A DNA stretch of 64,000 bases from NCBI RefSeq assembly GCF_936270435.1, contig NZ_OW370567.1:930001-994000 (forward strand), in the 5' to 3' direction. The translations under genes and the position numbers were made by a program. Within the stretch, counting starts at the first letter, position 1. Each line of letters starts with the position of its first letter. The notes under the pieces were generated by a model, which was not told the DNA's origin, ran no database searches, and saw only the letters and a list, made by a program, of their open reading frames with translations. Positions 1-9,104 of this stretch are shown piece by piece. This DNA comes from Wolbachia endosymbiont of Oedothorax gibbosus (GTDB lineage Bacteria > Pseudomonadota > Alphaproteobacteria > Rickettsiales > Anaplasmataceae).

Positions 1-140
1 CGCAATCTTAGGTAAGGAATGGTGACCTGTTTAGGTAAGTAGTCATAAATGTTAGTAACATATTTCCTTAAATCAGAGTTTGCTTTTAGTGCTGCATAAA
101 TGCTACTGTATAACTCGTTTATAGCTTGAATTTTTTTCAT
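1..140 (-). CDS. DUF3168-like phage/GTA tail-completion protein (partial, N-terminus)
   Basis: The first 46 codons of a gene that runs off the left edge, starting at an ATG at 138-140. The peptide has an NELYSSIYAALKAN helix followed by YVTNIYDYLPKQVTIPYLRL. That is the pattern of the DUF3168 family: an N-terminal helix, then a Y-D-x-x-P segment, then 'PY' before the first strand. These proteins close the tail end of phage or gene transfer agent (GTA) particles. It lies downstream of a gp6/gp8-type head-tail connector on the same strand, as in GTA and HK97-like clusters. The assignment rests on about 46 residues, so it is moderate. Confidence 0.6.
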   Translation of the reverse strand, partial: MKKIQAINELYSSIYAALKANSDLRKYVTNIYDYLPKQVTIPYLRL

Positions 141-438
141 AATTAACCCTCACAGACACGGCTATTGCAATTTGCAGGTGGCAGATTCCAGTCTGGAATC
201 CAGCTTTTTCATCCAAGACGGTGTCATTCCAGTGCTTGACACTGGAATCCAGCCTTCCCGCAATCTCATCAAAAACGTTGTAACCATTTTCTATGCTAGT
301 TTGCTTGTTAGCGACCTGGATCCCAGACTGGGATGACACCATCATAAAGGAACCAGTGTCAGCTACTTTCATGACACCCTTCTGGTGGGCCCAAATCGCA
401 ATGTTCGTACAGATAAGTTCTTGGATGACAAGAAAGAG
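141..438. repeat. Palindromic intergenic repeat cluster
   Basis: This gap between two phage-like genes is made mostly of short inverted repeats built from two cores: ATTCCAGTG...CACTGGAAT (around 218-255) and GGATCCCAGACTGGGAT (around 317-333). The same cores recur at 5310-5560, 9115-9320, 21930-22260 and inside metG and murD. An 89-codon reading frame on the minus strand here is only translated repeat. I see no gene in this stretch. Confidence 0.75.
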
Positions 439-987
439 CTACAAAACAACTCGCAGTTCGCGAAATGGAGAATACACCTTCTTCACTTCAGACAAATGGC
501 TACTTACCCCCGATTCACGATCTTTGTAAATAGCAGAAACATGCCGCATAATACCGAGTTTTATCTGCTCAGGAACATTGTCATAACCAGCTTCGTATAC
601 AACATCAACTCTTATTGCATTTAAGTAATTGAAAAATTCAACGTAGCTTCCTACATCACTAAAATAATACTTAAGTGTTCTCTTCTCTTGACCTTTAGAC
701 ATCATTGCAGTAGCCAATACTATCTTACTCACAGGGCCATAGCTTAAATAGATCCTACGAGGTACATAATCTTCATATGAAACTTGCCATGTTTGTTTCA
801 CCAGTGACTTTTCCATATGCCACTCAGCATAATCAGTTGCCATAAAAATTAGATCTGAAATCAACTTATCATCTTGATCGTTCTCAATGCGTAAAAAAGA
901 TTTAACCTCTTCTAAAGTAACTGGAAAAGATTCAGGCTTAGATTTACGTTGCACATGTATTCTTGGTGAAGTAGATCTTATTGACAT
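439..987 (-). CDS. phage head-tail connector, phiE125 gp8 / GTA gp6-like
   Basis: A 182-aa protein with the layout of phiE125 gp8/HK97 gp6-like connectors. The sequence VTLEEVKSFLRI followed by DDKLISDLIFMATDYAEWH forms the first helical region (residues about 23-57). A beta domain with QTWQVSYEDYVPRRIYL follows, then a C-terminal helical region (EQIKLGIMRHVSAIYKDRES). In the family these proteins form a ring between portal and tail. The DUF3168 gene lies downstream on the same strand, and a 298-bp repeat cluster fills the space where a GTA adaptor gene would be expected. No capsid or portal gene is adjacent in this window, so this is probably a remnant cluster. Confidence 0.7.
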   Translation of the reverse strand: MSIRSTSPRIHVQRKSKPESFPVTLEEVKSFLRIENDQDDKLISDLIFMATDYAEWHMEKSLVKQTWQVSYEDYVPRRIYLSYGPVSKIVLATAMMSKGQEKRTLKYYFSDVGSYVEFFNYLNAIRVDVVYEAGYDNVPEQIKLGIMRHVSAIYKDRESGVSSHLSEVKKVYSPFRELRVVL

Positions 988-1117
988 AATAACCCTCCTT
1001 TTTTGTATATAGCTAGAATAAGTAAGGTTTACCTCGTGACAGCGTGGGGCAAATCTTACTTACTTTAGCTATGCAGTTTGTATTCAATATTAAGTTGCAG
1101 CAGCAACTCTGAGTGCT

Positions 1118-1444
1118 TTACCGTACGAACATATTGAGAAGAGAACGTATTAAAGCTGTTTCTCCTTTTTTATTGATAAAATTTGCACTTATAGCATATT
1201 CAACTAGGCTGGATTTTAGTAGATTGACATTTTGAGAATGAATATTATTGAAGACGGAGTTTAACTCTTTAGCAAGCAGACTGCGAAATTTTTGCACACT
1301 ATCATATGCGATATTTTCAAGTTCATGTGCAAATTTATCTTGAGCTATAGTTGTTATATCTTCAATTTCCTTATCAAACTCCTCTAGCTTTTTTCCCTTA
1401 CTCTTAGAGCTTTTCGTAAAAGTTTTCATATCAATTAAACTCAA
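1118..1444 (-). CDS. small helical hypothetical protein
   Basis: A 108-aa lysine-rich protein with no recognised domain. The first 35 residues are basic and polar (TKSSKSKGKK), and the rest is predicted helix with heptad-like leucines (LEEFDKEIEDI, LLAKELNSVF, LLKSSLVEYA). It lies upstream of the connector gene on the same strand with a 130-bp gap. It may belong to the same phage/GTA-like remnant, but nothing in its sequence shows a function. Confidence 0.5.
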   Translation of the reverse strand: MSLIDMKTFTKSSKSKGKKLEEFDKEIEDITTIAQDKFAHELENIAYDSVQKFRSLLAKELNSVFNNIHSQNVNLLKSSLVEYAISANFINKKGETALIRSLLNMFVR

Positions 1445-1524
1445 CTACTATTATGATTATAATGACAATGAAAAACTACCGAAGTAAAAAATTCACACTA
1501 CTGTGTAACTTACAAATACTTTTT

Positions 1525-1556
1525 ACTAGATTCCAGCGTTACGCGCTGGAATCTAT
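1525..1556. repeat. Solo palindrome, terminator-like
   Basis: An interrupted palindrome, AGATTCCAGCG-TTA-CGCGCTGGAATCT, between the 3' end of the ankyrin gene (minus strand) and the next minus-strand gene. It is one core unit of the hairpin repeat family. Its position at the 3' end of a minus-strand gene would allow it to act as a terminator, though no T-tract is obvious. Confidence 0.55.
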
Positions 1557-1577
1557 AGCAAGTGTACAAATTAAATT

Positions 1578-2471
1578 TTACAAACACCGTTGTGCTGAAC
1601 CTTGAATATCCACTTCTTTCAATTCAGTGTCAGGAGCGATGGGTTTTGATATTGTGTATGTAATGCCACCTGCTATCAGTGCAGATACCACAGAAGCTGC
1701 AACTATTAATAGAACAAACAATCCGAAAGCAATACTAAGAGCAGCACCTACTACTAACATAGCTGCAAGGCTCGTATAGACAACTTTTGGGGAAAATTGT
1801 CTTTTTCCTACTTTTTCTAGTGATACTTCATTTGTTTGAGAATGCTGACTTTTCATTTTTTCTGATTCACCCTTACTTAAGTCCTTTTTATTCTTAATTT
1901 TTTCTTCCAAAAGTTTTATTATTTTGTCGTTCTGACTGCACTTAGCAAGAAATAAATAATCTAATCCATCTTTATCTTGTGCTTCAAGGTTTGCTCCACT
2001 TTCTACTAGGTACTTCACTCCTTTGGCACAACCAGACATAATAGCAGAATGTAGAGGAGTACATCCATTTTTATCTCGTGCTTCAAGTTCTGCTCCATTT
2101 TCTAATAAATACTTTATTGCTTTTTCACTGTTACGTGCAGCAACAATATGCAAAGGAGTAAATCCATCTTGATCTTTTATTTCGATGCCTACTCCGCTTT
2201 TTATTAAACGCTTTACCACACCTAAAATATTACGTGAAGCAGTTTCACGTAAAAGAGCGAAAAATGCATCTTTATCTTGTACTTTGACATTTACTCTGTT
2301 TTTTATTGGACGTTTTACTACCTTTACGTAACCACGTTTGACGGCGATATATAAAGGAGTAAGTCCATTTTTGTGTTTAATTATATCATTTGTTAATTTA
2401 GGTTGATCTTTGTTTGTTGTAGCTTTATTGCTACTTTTATTCCATACTTGTACTTTCGGTTTTATTATCAT
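1578..2471 (-). CDS. ankyrin-repeat protein with C-terminal two-helix membrane module
   Basis: A 297-aa protein. Residues about 35-185 form four to five ankyrin repeats (NGLTPLYIAVKRGYVKVVK, DGFTPLHIVAARNSEKAIK, NGCTPLHSAIMSGCAKGVK). A basic, polar linker of about 35 residues follows. The last ~80 residues hold two hydrophobic helices (SLAAMLVVGAALSIAFG and LLIVAASVVSALIAGGI) and the tail SKPIAPDTELKEVDIQGSAQ. That C-terminal module is almost identical to the one at 2631-2890 in the neighbouring broken gene, so it has been duplicated or exchanged. Ankyrin proteins of Wolbachia are often proposed host-interaction factors. Here the membrane module suggests anchoring, but the target is unknown. 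Confidence 0.85.
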   Translation of the reverse strand: MIIKPKVQVWNKSSNKATTNKDQPKLTNDIIKHKNGLTPLYIAVKRGYVKVVKRPIKNRVNVKVQDKDAFFALLRETASRNILGVVKRLIKSGVGIEIKDQDGFTPLHIVAARNSEKAIKYLLENGAELEARDKNGCTPLHSAIMSGCAKGVKYLVESGANLEAQDKDGLDYLFLAKCSQNDKIIKLLEEKIKNKKDLSKGESEKMKSQHSQTNEVSLEKVGKRQFSPKVVYTSLAAMLVVGAALSIAFGLFVLLIVAASVVSALIAGGITYTISKPIAPDTELKEVDIQGSAQRCL

Positions 2472-2630
2472 TAATTTTTTTTGATTTCACTACTGCATAG
2501 TTTCATAAAGAGGTTAAATTTGTCTATATACTACATTTAATCTACAGCTAACGAAGCCTGCTTCTGTCACTCTATGCTCGATCACAAGATCTTAATATTT
2601 TAATAAAAGGTGAAACTAAATTGCTACAAA

Positions 2631-3058
2631 TCAAGTTTTACAAACACCATGTTGCGCTGAACCTTGAATATCCACTTCTTTCAATTCAGTGTCAGGAGCG
2701 ATGGGTTTTGATATTGCGTATGTAATGCCACCGGCTATCAGTGCAGATACTACAGAAGCTGCAACTATTAATAGAGCAGACAATCCGGAAGCAATACTAA
2801 GAGCAGCACCTACTGCTAACATAGCTGCAAGGCTCGCATAGGCAACTTTTGGGGAAAATTGTCTTTTTTCTACTTTTTCTAGCGACACTTCATTTGTTTT
2901 AGTTTTGCCCAGTTCACTCTTAAGTGGTGTGTTTTCATTCTCCAGACTTTTTATTTTTTGTTTTAGTGATTCATTCTCTTTATTGAATTCTTTCAACTTA
3001 GTCTCATGTCCAGCTATGCAACTTTTTGATTCTTCTAGTTCCTTTTGCGTTTTTTCTA
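2631..3058 (-). pseudogene. 3' part of IS-split ankyrin/coiled-coil membrane protein
   Basis: The C-terminal piece of the gene whose 5' piece lies at 3924-5189. It encodes a coiled coil (EKTQKELEESK, KLKEFNKENESLKQKIKSLE) and then the same two-helix membrane module as the gene at 1578-2471, ending SAQHGVCKT. The apparent start upstream (MGINFSYIL) lies inside the IS and is not original. Removing the IS (3059-3923) and one TA rejoins ...EIAEYL to EKTQKEL in frame, giving about 563 codons. The piece has no start of its own outside the IS and is probably not functional. Confidence 0.8.
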
Positions 3059-3923
3059 AGAACCTGTTCATAATCTCAAAAAAGTGATAAACTATGAGAT
3101 GATGTATATGAATAAGGATATATGAGAAATTTATACCCAAGTGACATAAGTCGAGAACAATTTGAAAAAATCAGATCAATTCTGGAGAGTAGTAGGAAGA
3201 AAACAAAACCAAGAAAACTTGATTTGTATGATGTATTTTGTGCAGTGCTGTACGTCCTAAAAAGTGCCTGTCAGTGGAGAATGCTGCCAAAAGATTTTCC
3301 AAAATGGCGAAGTTGTTACGAATATTTTAAAAAATGGAGTGAAAAACCAAGCGAAGATACAGAAAGTACTTTGGAGCGTGTATTAAAAAAAATTAGTTGG
3401 AGAGACACGTATCAGCAATGGTCGGAAAGAAAGAACTAGTTTTTGTATAATTGATGCTCAGAGCGTAAAAAATGCAGATACTGCTGAAAATAAGGGCTAC
3501 GATGCAGGTAAAAAAATTTCAGGAATAAAGCGCCATATTGCAGTAGATACACAAGGTTTACCACACGCGATTTATGTAACAACGGCAGAAGCAACCGACC
3601 GCAGCAGTGCCATGAAAATGGTCGAAAATGCTAAAGAAAAACTCTCTGAAGTTAAAAATATACTTGTTGATGCAGGCTACACTGGAGAAAATTTTGCAAC
3701 ACAAATAAAAGCAACTATTGGTTCGACGGTCGAAGTAATAAAGCGAAGTGAATTACACACCTTTGTTGTACTGCCAAAGAGATGGGTTGTTGAGCGCTCT
3801 TTTGCTTGGTTGGAAAAATGTAGGCGTTTGTGGAAAAATTGCGAGCGGAAACTCAACACTAGCTTACAAATGGTCGTTCTTGCTTTCACTTCTTTACTCC
3901 TTAAAAGATTATGAACAGGTTCT
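3059..3923 (+). mobile_element. IS5-family element (IS1031 group, ISWpi1-like), copy 1
   Basis: An 865-bp element with terminal inverted repeats AGAACCTGTTCATAATCT at the left and its near-exact complement at the right. It is flanked by TA on both sides (3057-3058 and 3924-3925). It carries a two-frame transposase. The match to the Wolbachia element ISWpi1 is from memory of the protein family, not from a search. It interrupts an ankyrin gene on the opposite strand, and the 2-bp TA duplication is supported by the in-frame reconstruction of that gene. Confidence 0.85.
3122..3914 (+). CDS. IS5-family transposase, two overlapping frames (ORFA 3122-3439, ORFB from about 3435)
   Basis: ORFA (105 aa) carries the N-terminal domain common to IS1031-type transposases (SDISREQFEKIRSILESSRK, LYDVFCAVLYVLKSACQWR). 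ORFB continues in another frame from the ORFA stop: CIIDAQSVKNADTAE gives the first catalytic Asp, ILVDAGYTGENF the second, and VVERSFAWLEKCRRLWKNCE the Glu/K-R motif. The shift from ORFA to ORFB occurs near AGAAAGAACTAG. Frameshifting is normal in this group, so the two frames need not mean decay. Confidence 0.85.
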
Positions 3924-5189
3924 TAGATATTCTGCAATCTCTACATAACCATATGTAGCAGCATAATGTAAAGGGGTCAGTTCATCTTTATCCTGTACAT
4001 CAACTTTTGCTCCACGTGTTACAAAAAGTTTCACTGATTCTTCATTGTTGTTTGCAGCAGCATAATGTAAAGGGGTCAGTTCATCTTTATCCTGTACATC
4101 AACTTTTGCTCCACGTGTTACAAAAAGTTTCACTGATTCTTCATTGTTGTTTGCAGCAGCACGATGTAAAAAAGTCAATCCATTTTCATCCTGTGCATCA
4201 ATGTCTTCTCCATCTTCTAATATAGATTGGCCTAAAGCTTCAGATTCATCTGCATCAAAATATATTCCACTATCGTCACTATTACTTTTATTTAAAAAGG
4301 TCTGTTCACCATTATATGTAGCACCGTATTGTTCCGAATGTTGATTATGACCGGGTTGTTCTATGCGCTTCCGATTATTGGCAAATCGTTGTTCTGCCTC
4401 TTGCAACTTTTGCTCCACAGCATCTCTTTCTCTTATAGCCTGTTCTCTTTCTAATGTATCATCTACTTTGTTTATATTGTTTTCATTAATGATTGAGTTT
4501 GAAGAAGTCTGTTCATCCTCATCTTGTACATAGATTTCTCTGCTGTTTAGTGTAGTTCCGTTGTTCTTTTTCTGATCTCTTGCATTCCATGCTTGCACTG
4601 CAGCAGTTGTGTTATTTCCGTTCACAGCTAAATTTCCTGTAGTTTTATTATTAGGCTGCGGTAAAGTGCCTTGTCTATTTTGTCTTCTCGCAGCTCTTGC
4701 CTCAGCATAACGTTGTTCTCCTTCCTCTAACATTTTTATTATAGCCTTTTTACCTTCTACATCGCCGACAATATCCCTTGGAGTTCGGCCTTGACTATCT
4801 TTTAGTGAAGGATTTGCGTTAGCATCTAATAAAAGCTGAACTATCTCTTGATGACCATGCGAAGCAGCAATGTGCAAAGCAGTGAATTTAGAATTAACAT
4901 CACCCGATATTTGTTCATCAACTTTTACTTTCTTTTCTAGTAGGAGTTTTACTATTGGTACACTGTTACATTCCACAGCAAGATGTAACAACATACAATT
5001 TACAGTTTTGTCTGAATCTTGTATCATGAATAGCTTATCTATCTTCAAATTGTTATAAGTGCTATATGCTCCTGGGTTTATACCTTTTAGCTCACTTCCT
5101 ATTCTTTCAAGCAAATTATCCTTATTCAAACCTTCACTCTCACTCACATTGCGTATTATTTCAAAAAACTTTTCCTTTTTTATTGCCAC
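3924..5189 (-). pseudogene. 5' part of IS-split ankyrin-repeat protein
   Basis: The N-terminal ~420 residues of a split ankyrin protein. Order: a helical N-terminus; two ankyrin repeats (MLLHLAVECNSVPIVKLLLEK and TALHIAASHGHQEIVQLLLD); a long low-complexity polar linker rich in N, Q and E with a coiled coil (LEREQAIRERDAVEQKLQEAE); then three to four more ankyrin repeats, two of them identical. The reading frame now ends with RTCS, encoded by the IS terminus. I prefer the GTG at 5187-5189, which follows GAGAGGAAAGG, over the TTG at 5204. The continuation is at 2631-3058. A truncated ankyrin protein could still be made. Confidence 0.8.
3959..4156. repeat. 99-bp tandem duplication of an ankyrin unit
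   Basis: Two successive 99-bp units starting at 3959 and 4058 read as identical by eye. They encode two identical 33-aa ankyrin repeats (NNNEESVKLFVTRGAKVDVQ, then DKDELTPLHYAA). A third, diverged unit follows. Identity at DNA level implies a recent duplication or conversion. Confidence 0.85.
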
Positions 5190-5204
5190 AACCTTTCCTC
5201 TCAA

Positions 5205-6050
5205 TTTATTTATTATTGCTGAACCATCTCACAAAAAAGTTAAGTTTGTCAAAATTCCATGTTTGATCTAAAAATTAGTCATAAACATTTTCTTCCAATT
5301 CGTTGCCATTCAACTCCCCTGTCATCCCAGCACCTTCTTCTGTCATCCCAGTGCGTGACACTGGTTTACTTTATGATGATGTCATGAAAGTAGCTGACAC
5401 TGGAATCCAGAAGACAACCAAATAATAAAGGCTAGATCCCAGTGTCAGCTACTCGGATGACAAAAAAAGGAGCACTGGAATGACACCCTACTTAACCCGT
5501 CATACCGCCGCGGTATCTCCTTAGCATAGATCCCGCTAACAAGCAGCGGGATGACGATTGTCGTTTAGCTATAAATATTTAAGAAATTTACCAAATGAAA
5601 AAAAAGGCAAAAGAAGCCCCGTAGTTAACTAGTTATTTATATGTACTTCAAAATACTGGCGTTTTTTATTCTAAACACTGCAATTTAGCTGCTTTTAAGT
5701 GCAACTCACCTTAGCTAAAATGTTTAAGAAATTTACTAAGCAGAAAAAAAGGCAAAAGAAACCCCGTGGTAATTAGTGTTCACTTCCTAATCCTGCAAAT
5801 TGACGTACTATACTGTCTTAAACAGCGCGTTTCAGCTTATATAGCTAGCAATACTGTGAAGACATAAGGTGCACATAGTGCAAAAAATTAAAAATAAGAC
5901 GCCAACTACGTTGTTTTCTTGCTGTTTAATCTGCACAGATGAAGATAACTGAATACCTTCAGTACCATGATAAGTAGGCTGGCGGAGTTTGTCAAGGAAG
6001 TTTTTGTATAATATCTTCTGAAATAAATTGTATAATATAACTATAGCAGC
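5205..6050. repeat. Intergenic region upstream of ankyrin gene and downstream of dnaG: repeats only
   Basis: About 850 bp without a convincing gene. 5310-5560 is a cluster of the palindromic CAGTG...CACTG units plus a second unit type, AGATCCCGCTAACAAGCAGC at 5528-5547, which recurs at 22231-22250. 5566-5625 and 5712-5772 are two diverged copies of a ~60-bp direct repeat centred on AAAAAAAGGCAAAAGAARCC. 5820-6000 is AT-rich with no clear structure. Confidence 0.65.
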
Positions 6051-7790
6051 CTATTTTTGAATAAACTCCATTTGCATTTCTTGTATATTACTTTCTATTT
6101 GCTTTATTTGTTCTATCAACCTTTCTTCTAAGTCAAGATTACCGCTCAGCCTCGCTTCGGTTCTTTCTTTTCGTAATGCATTTAATTCTTTTAGTAACAC
6201 TATATTATTCCATACAATTTCTGCAGATTTTCTCTCGTTCAGTTGGCTATTTAGTATGCTAGTTTTTTCAAATACATACTTTATAACGTTACACTGTTTC
6301 AATTCTTGCTCTTTATTGAGTTCGCTTTTGTTACTTATTGCATCAATTATACGCTGTTGCAGTCTTTTCATCTCATTAGTAAATTCAAAATGAGAAAATT
6401 GCTCAAAAAATATAGGACGGTTCAAGATTTCAGGAAATTCTACGGCTATACGCAAAATTATGGCCTGATTTTGCTCTGCCTCAATTAGCTCTGGAGATTT
6501 GTTGTGAAGATACTCACCTTTTGTTGCTCTAGTTTTACTATTAAAAATCTGTTTTTTGAAGCTATTTCTTAGTTCACTAGCCTTATTGTAAAAATAATCT
6601 CTATAATACCTTCTAATACTGCTGTTGCTAATAGTATTTACATATTCCATGAACTTGTGCTCAAGAATTGAATATTTTTCCGGAGCAAGTTTTTCATAAT
6701 TTTGCAAATTGCTATCGATTATGTGATGCCATAAATATTCAGAATGCAGTTTTGTTGAATGGTCAAGAGCAGTCAATACGTCTTCTTTCTTGTATTCCAG
6801 TTCGTTACATATATCGTATGGATCTTTATTACTCGGCAAAGTCACAAACTTTAACGTGTATCCAGGCTCTAATATTGGCAGAGCAAGTTCTGCAACTCGA
6901 GTAGCAGCATGACGTCCAGCACTATCGCCATCCATGCAGATGGAGATTTCTTTAGCAAATCTCCATAGATTTTTTATCTGTTCTGCAGAAATTGCAGTGC
7001 CAAGCGGAGCAACTGCATTACTAATTCCTGCTTGATGTAGCGCTATCACGTCCATATACCCTTCAACAACAAGTATGTGCTGTTTTTTACGTATTTCGCT
7101 TAAAGCAAAGTTTAATCCGTATAAATTCTCTCTCTTCTTGAAGAGCTGACTCTCTGGGCTGTTTAAATATTTTGGCTGTTGCTCAAAGCTCAGCGCACGT
7201 CCACCAAAACCAATAACTCTCCCTGCAATGCTCTGTATAGGAAATATCAGCCGGTCATAAAAATAATCACGAAAATTTTTGTTTATTAAACCAACATCGA
7301 TCAAAATCTCGTCTTTAATACCTGAGAAGTTCAAATATTCTTTCAAACCAGAGCTTGGTGCATAACCTATCTTAAATTTATCTATGATTTCAGGTGAAAT
7401 CTTACGCTGCTTTAAATAATCTACAACACCTTGATTTTTTTCTGCAAACCAATTTGCAGCTAAATCAAGCGCTAAAAATAGTTTATTGTCCTCTTTTGTA
7501 ATACTAAGACTTTTGGGCAGTTCAACACCTGTAACCGATGCTAATCTTTCCAATGCTTCTTTAAAGCTTAATCCTTCAGTTTGTGAAATAAATTCAAATG
7601 CATCACCACTAGCTAAGCAACCAAAACAGTAATATAACCCCTTAGTATTGCTCACCGAAAAAGATGGGGTTTTTTCGTTATGAAATGGACAGAGCCCAAC
7701 AAAACTATCTCCTCTTTTTATTAGCCTGACTTTTTTACCTACTATGTCAGATAATAATAATTTTGATTTTATAATATCTATGTGATCCAT
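6051..7790 (-). CDS. dnaG: DNA primase DnaG
   Basis: A 579-aa primase that makes RNA primers for lagging-strand synthesis with the DnaB helicase encoded at 13826-15277. The CHC2 zinc finger is visible at residues 34-58 (C34, H37, C55, C58). The primase core contains the RNA-binding basic segment (FGGRALSFEQQPKYLNSPES). The TOPRIM domain shows HILVVEGYMDVIALHQAG and then ICMDGDSAGRHAA, the metal-binding E and D-x-D residues. The C-terminal helicase-interaction region is diverged, as in other Rickettsiales. The ATG at 7788-7790 gives the family's usual N-terminus. It is transcribed away from the rpiB-ubiG gene. Confidence 0.97.
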   Translation of the reverse strand: MDHIDIIKSKLLLSDIVGKKVRLIKRGDSFVGLCPFHNEKTPSFSVSNTKGLYYCFGCLASGDAFEFISQTEGLSFKEALERLASVTGVELPKSLSITKEDNKLFLALDLAANWFAEKNQGVVDYLKQRKISPEIIDKFKIGYAPSSGLKEYLNFSGIKDEILIDVGLINKNFRDYFYDRLIFPIQSIAGRVIGFGGRALSFEQQPKYLNSPESQLFKKRENLYGLNFALSEIRKKQHILVVEGYMDVIALHQAGISNAVAPLGTAISAEQIKNLWRFAKEISICMDGDSAGRHAATRVAELALPILEPGYTLKFVTLPSNKDPYDICNELEYKKEDVLTALDHSTKLHSEYLWHHIIDSNLQNYEKLAPEKYSILEHKFMEYVNTISNSSIRRYYRDYFYNKASELRNSFKKQIFNSKTRATKGEYLHNKSPELIEAEQNQAIILRIAVEFPEILNRPIFFEQFSHFEFTNEMKRLQQRIIDAISNKSELNKEQELKQCNVIKYVFEKTSILNSQLNERKSAEIVWNNIVLLKELNALRKERTEARLSGNLDLEERLIEQIKQIESNIQEMQMEFIQK

Positions 7791-7934
7791 CTTATTGAAT
7801 TAGTAGTAGGATAAAAATTATATAGAATTTATGCACATCTGACTCAAAATTTATTTCAAGCTTTAGAACTCCCAAAAGGTCAGAAGCATTGAATGACTTG
7901 ACAGAAAGTTCAAACCCATATAAAATGTTCTTAT

Positions 7935-9104
7935 ATGTTAGATGTAATATCAATTGCCTCAGATCATGCTGGTTATGAATTAAAATCAGAAATAAAATCC
8001 TACCTAGAAGCCCTAGGTTACACAGTGGTAGATCAAGGCTGCACTGCTCAGCAAAAGTGCGTGGATTATCCAGACTATGCTGCTGAAGTTGTAGAAGATA
8101 TAACAAGCAAAAAAGCAAATTATGGGATATTAATTTGTGGTACAGGTTTGGGCATGAGTACTGTGGCAAATCGTTTTGAAGGAATCTACGCTGCTTTATG
8201 CAATAGTGTTGAGATCGCAAAATTAGCTCGCGAGCATGGCAACGCAAATGTACTGTGTCTTGGTGCAGGATTTACTGCGAGTGGATTAGCAAAAGACATA
8301 GTCAAACAATTCCTTGAAACAGAATTTTCAAAAGAAAGCAGACATAAAAAACGCCTTGATAAACTCAGCAATATAACCTCTAAGAAAAAAAAAACAAAAA
8401 CTTATAACGAAGATGAAATATCAAAATTCGCTAAAATGGCAGGCCAATGGTGGGATGAGAACGGCAAATTCAGACCATTGCACATGATGAATCCTGTGAG
8501 AGTATCTTACATTATCGAGAAAATAAAAGAGTTAAAAAAATGCGATTTAAAGGAATTATCATTGCTTGATGTTGGTTGTGGTGGTGGTATTTTGTCAGAG
8601 TCAATGGCACGTGTTGGCATTAACGTTGTGGGAATAGATGTGTGTGAGGAAAATATAAAAGTGGCACAATCACATGCGAAAAAAGTAGGGCTTAATATAG
8701 AATACACGCACACCAGCATCGAAGAGCTAAGCAATGACAAGAAGTACGATGTGGTTCTGTTGATGGAAGTAGTTGAGCATGTAGATAATTTAGAATTCTT
8801 TATGAGAAGAGCAGTAGAACTGCTTAAACCAGAAGGGCTAATCTTTATATCCACAATAAATAGAACTATCAAATCCTTCTGTCTTGCAATAGTTGGTGCA
8901 GAGTACATATTAAACTGGCTGCCAAAAGGCACACACAATTGGAATAAATTTCTCAAGCCGTCAGAAATTGCAAATCACTTAAGAGAAAATAATGTAACAT
9001 TACAAAACATGGCTGGCATGGAGTACAACGTAATAAAACGCGAGTGGAATTTAACTAAAGGCGTGGATGTTAATTATATACTTTGTGGAAACATTGTAGT
9101 TTGA
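7935..9104 (+). CDS. fused ribose-5-phosphate isomerase B (RpiB) / UbiG methyltransferase
   Basis: A 389-aa single frame that joins two complete enzymes. Residues 1-~140 are RpiB/LacAB-type isomerase (IASDHAGYELKSEIKSYLE, then GTGLGMSTVANRF and ALCNSVEIAKLAREHGNANV), which interconverts ribulose- and ribose-5-phosphate. Residues ~158-389 are UbiG, the SAM-dependent O-methyltransferase of ubiquinone synthesis (FAKMAGQWWDENGKFRPLH, motif I LLDVGCGGGILSESMA, and MEVVEHV). The junction is lysine-rich and encoded by a long A-run (8389-8399), a likely slippage site. A fusion through loss of the intervening stop is the simplest reading. The two activities are not metabolically linked. Confidence 0.9.
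   Translation: MLDVISIASDHAGYELKSEIKSYLEALGYTVVDQGCTAQQKCVDYPDYAAEVVEDITSKKANYGILICGTGLGMSTVANRFEGIYAALCNSVEIAKLAREHGNANVLCLGAGFTASGLAKDIVKQFLETEFSKESRHKKRLDKLSNITSKKKKTKTYNEDEISKFAKMAGQWWDENGKFRPLHMMNPVRVSYIIEKIKELKKCDLKELSLLDVGCGGGILSESMARVGINVVGIDVCEENIKVAQSHAKKVGLNIEYTHTSIEELSNDKKYDVVLLMEVVEHVDNLEFFMRRAVELLKPEGLIFISTINRTIKSFCLAIVGAEYILNWLPKGTHNWNKFLKPSEIANHLRENNVTLQNMAGMEYNVIKREWNLTKGVDVNYILCGNIVV

Noticed and set aside
103..372. 89-codon minus-strand frame at the left edge
   Set aside because: It is the translated hairpin-repeat cluster, and it overlaps the start of the DUF3168 gene in another frame.
3122..3914. Counting the two-frame IS5 transposase as a dead gene
   Set aside because: Two-frame organisation is common in this group and the catalytic residues are intact, so frameshifting is as likely as decay.
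7792..8247. 151-codon minus-strand frame over the rpiB start
   Set aside because: It runs antisense to the well-supported RpiB domain and has no family pattern.
8507..8956. 149-codon minus-strand frame in ubiG
   Set aside because: Antisense shadow of conserved methyltransferase motifs.
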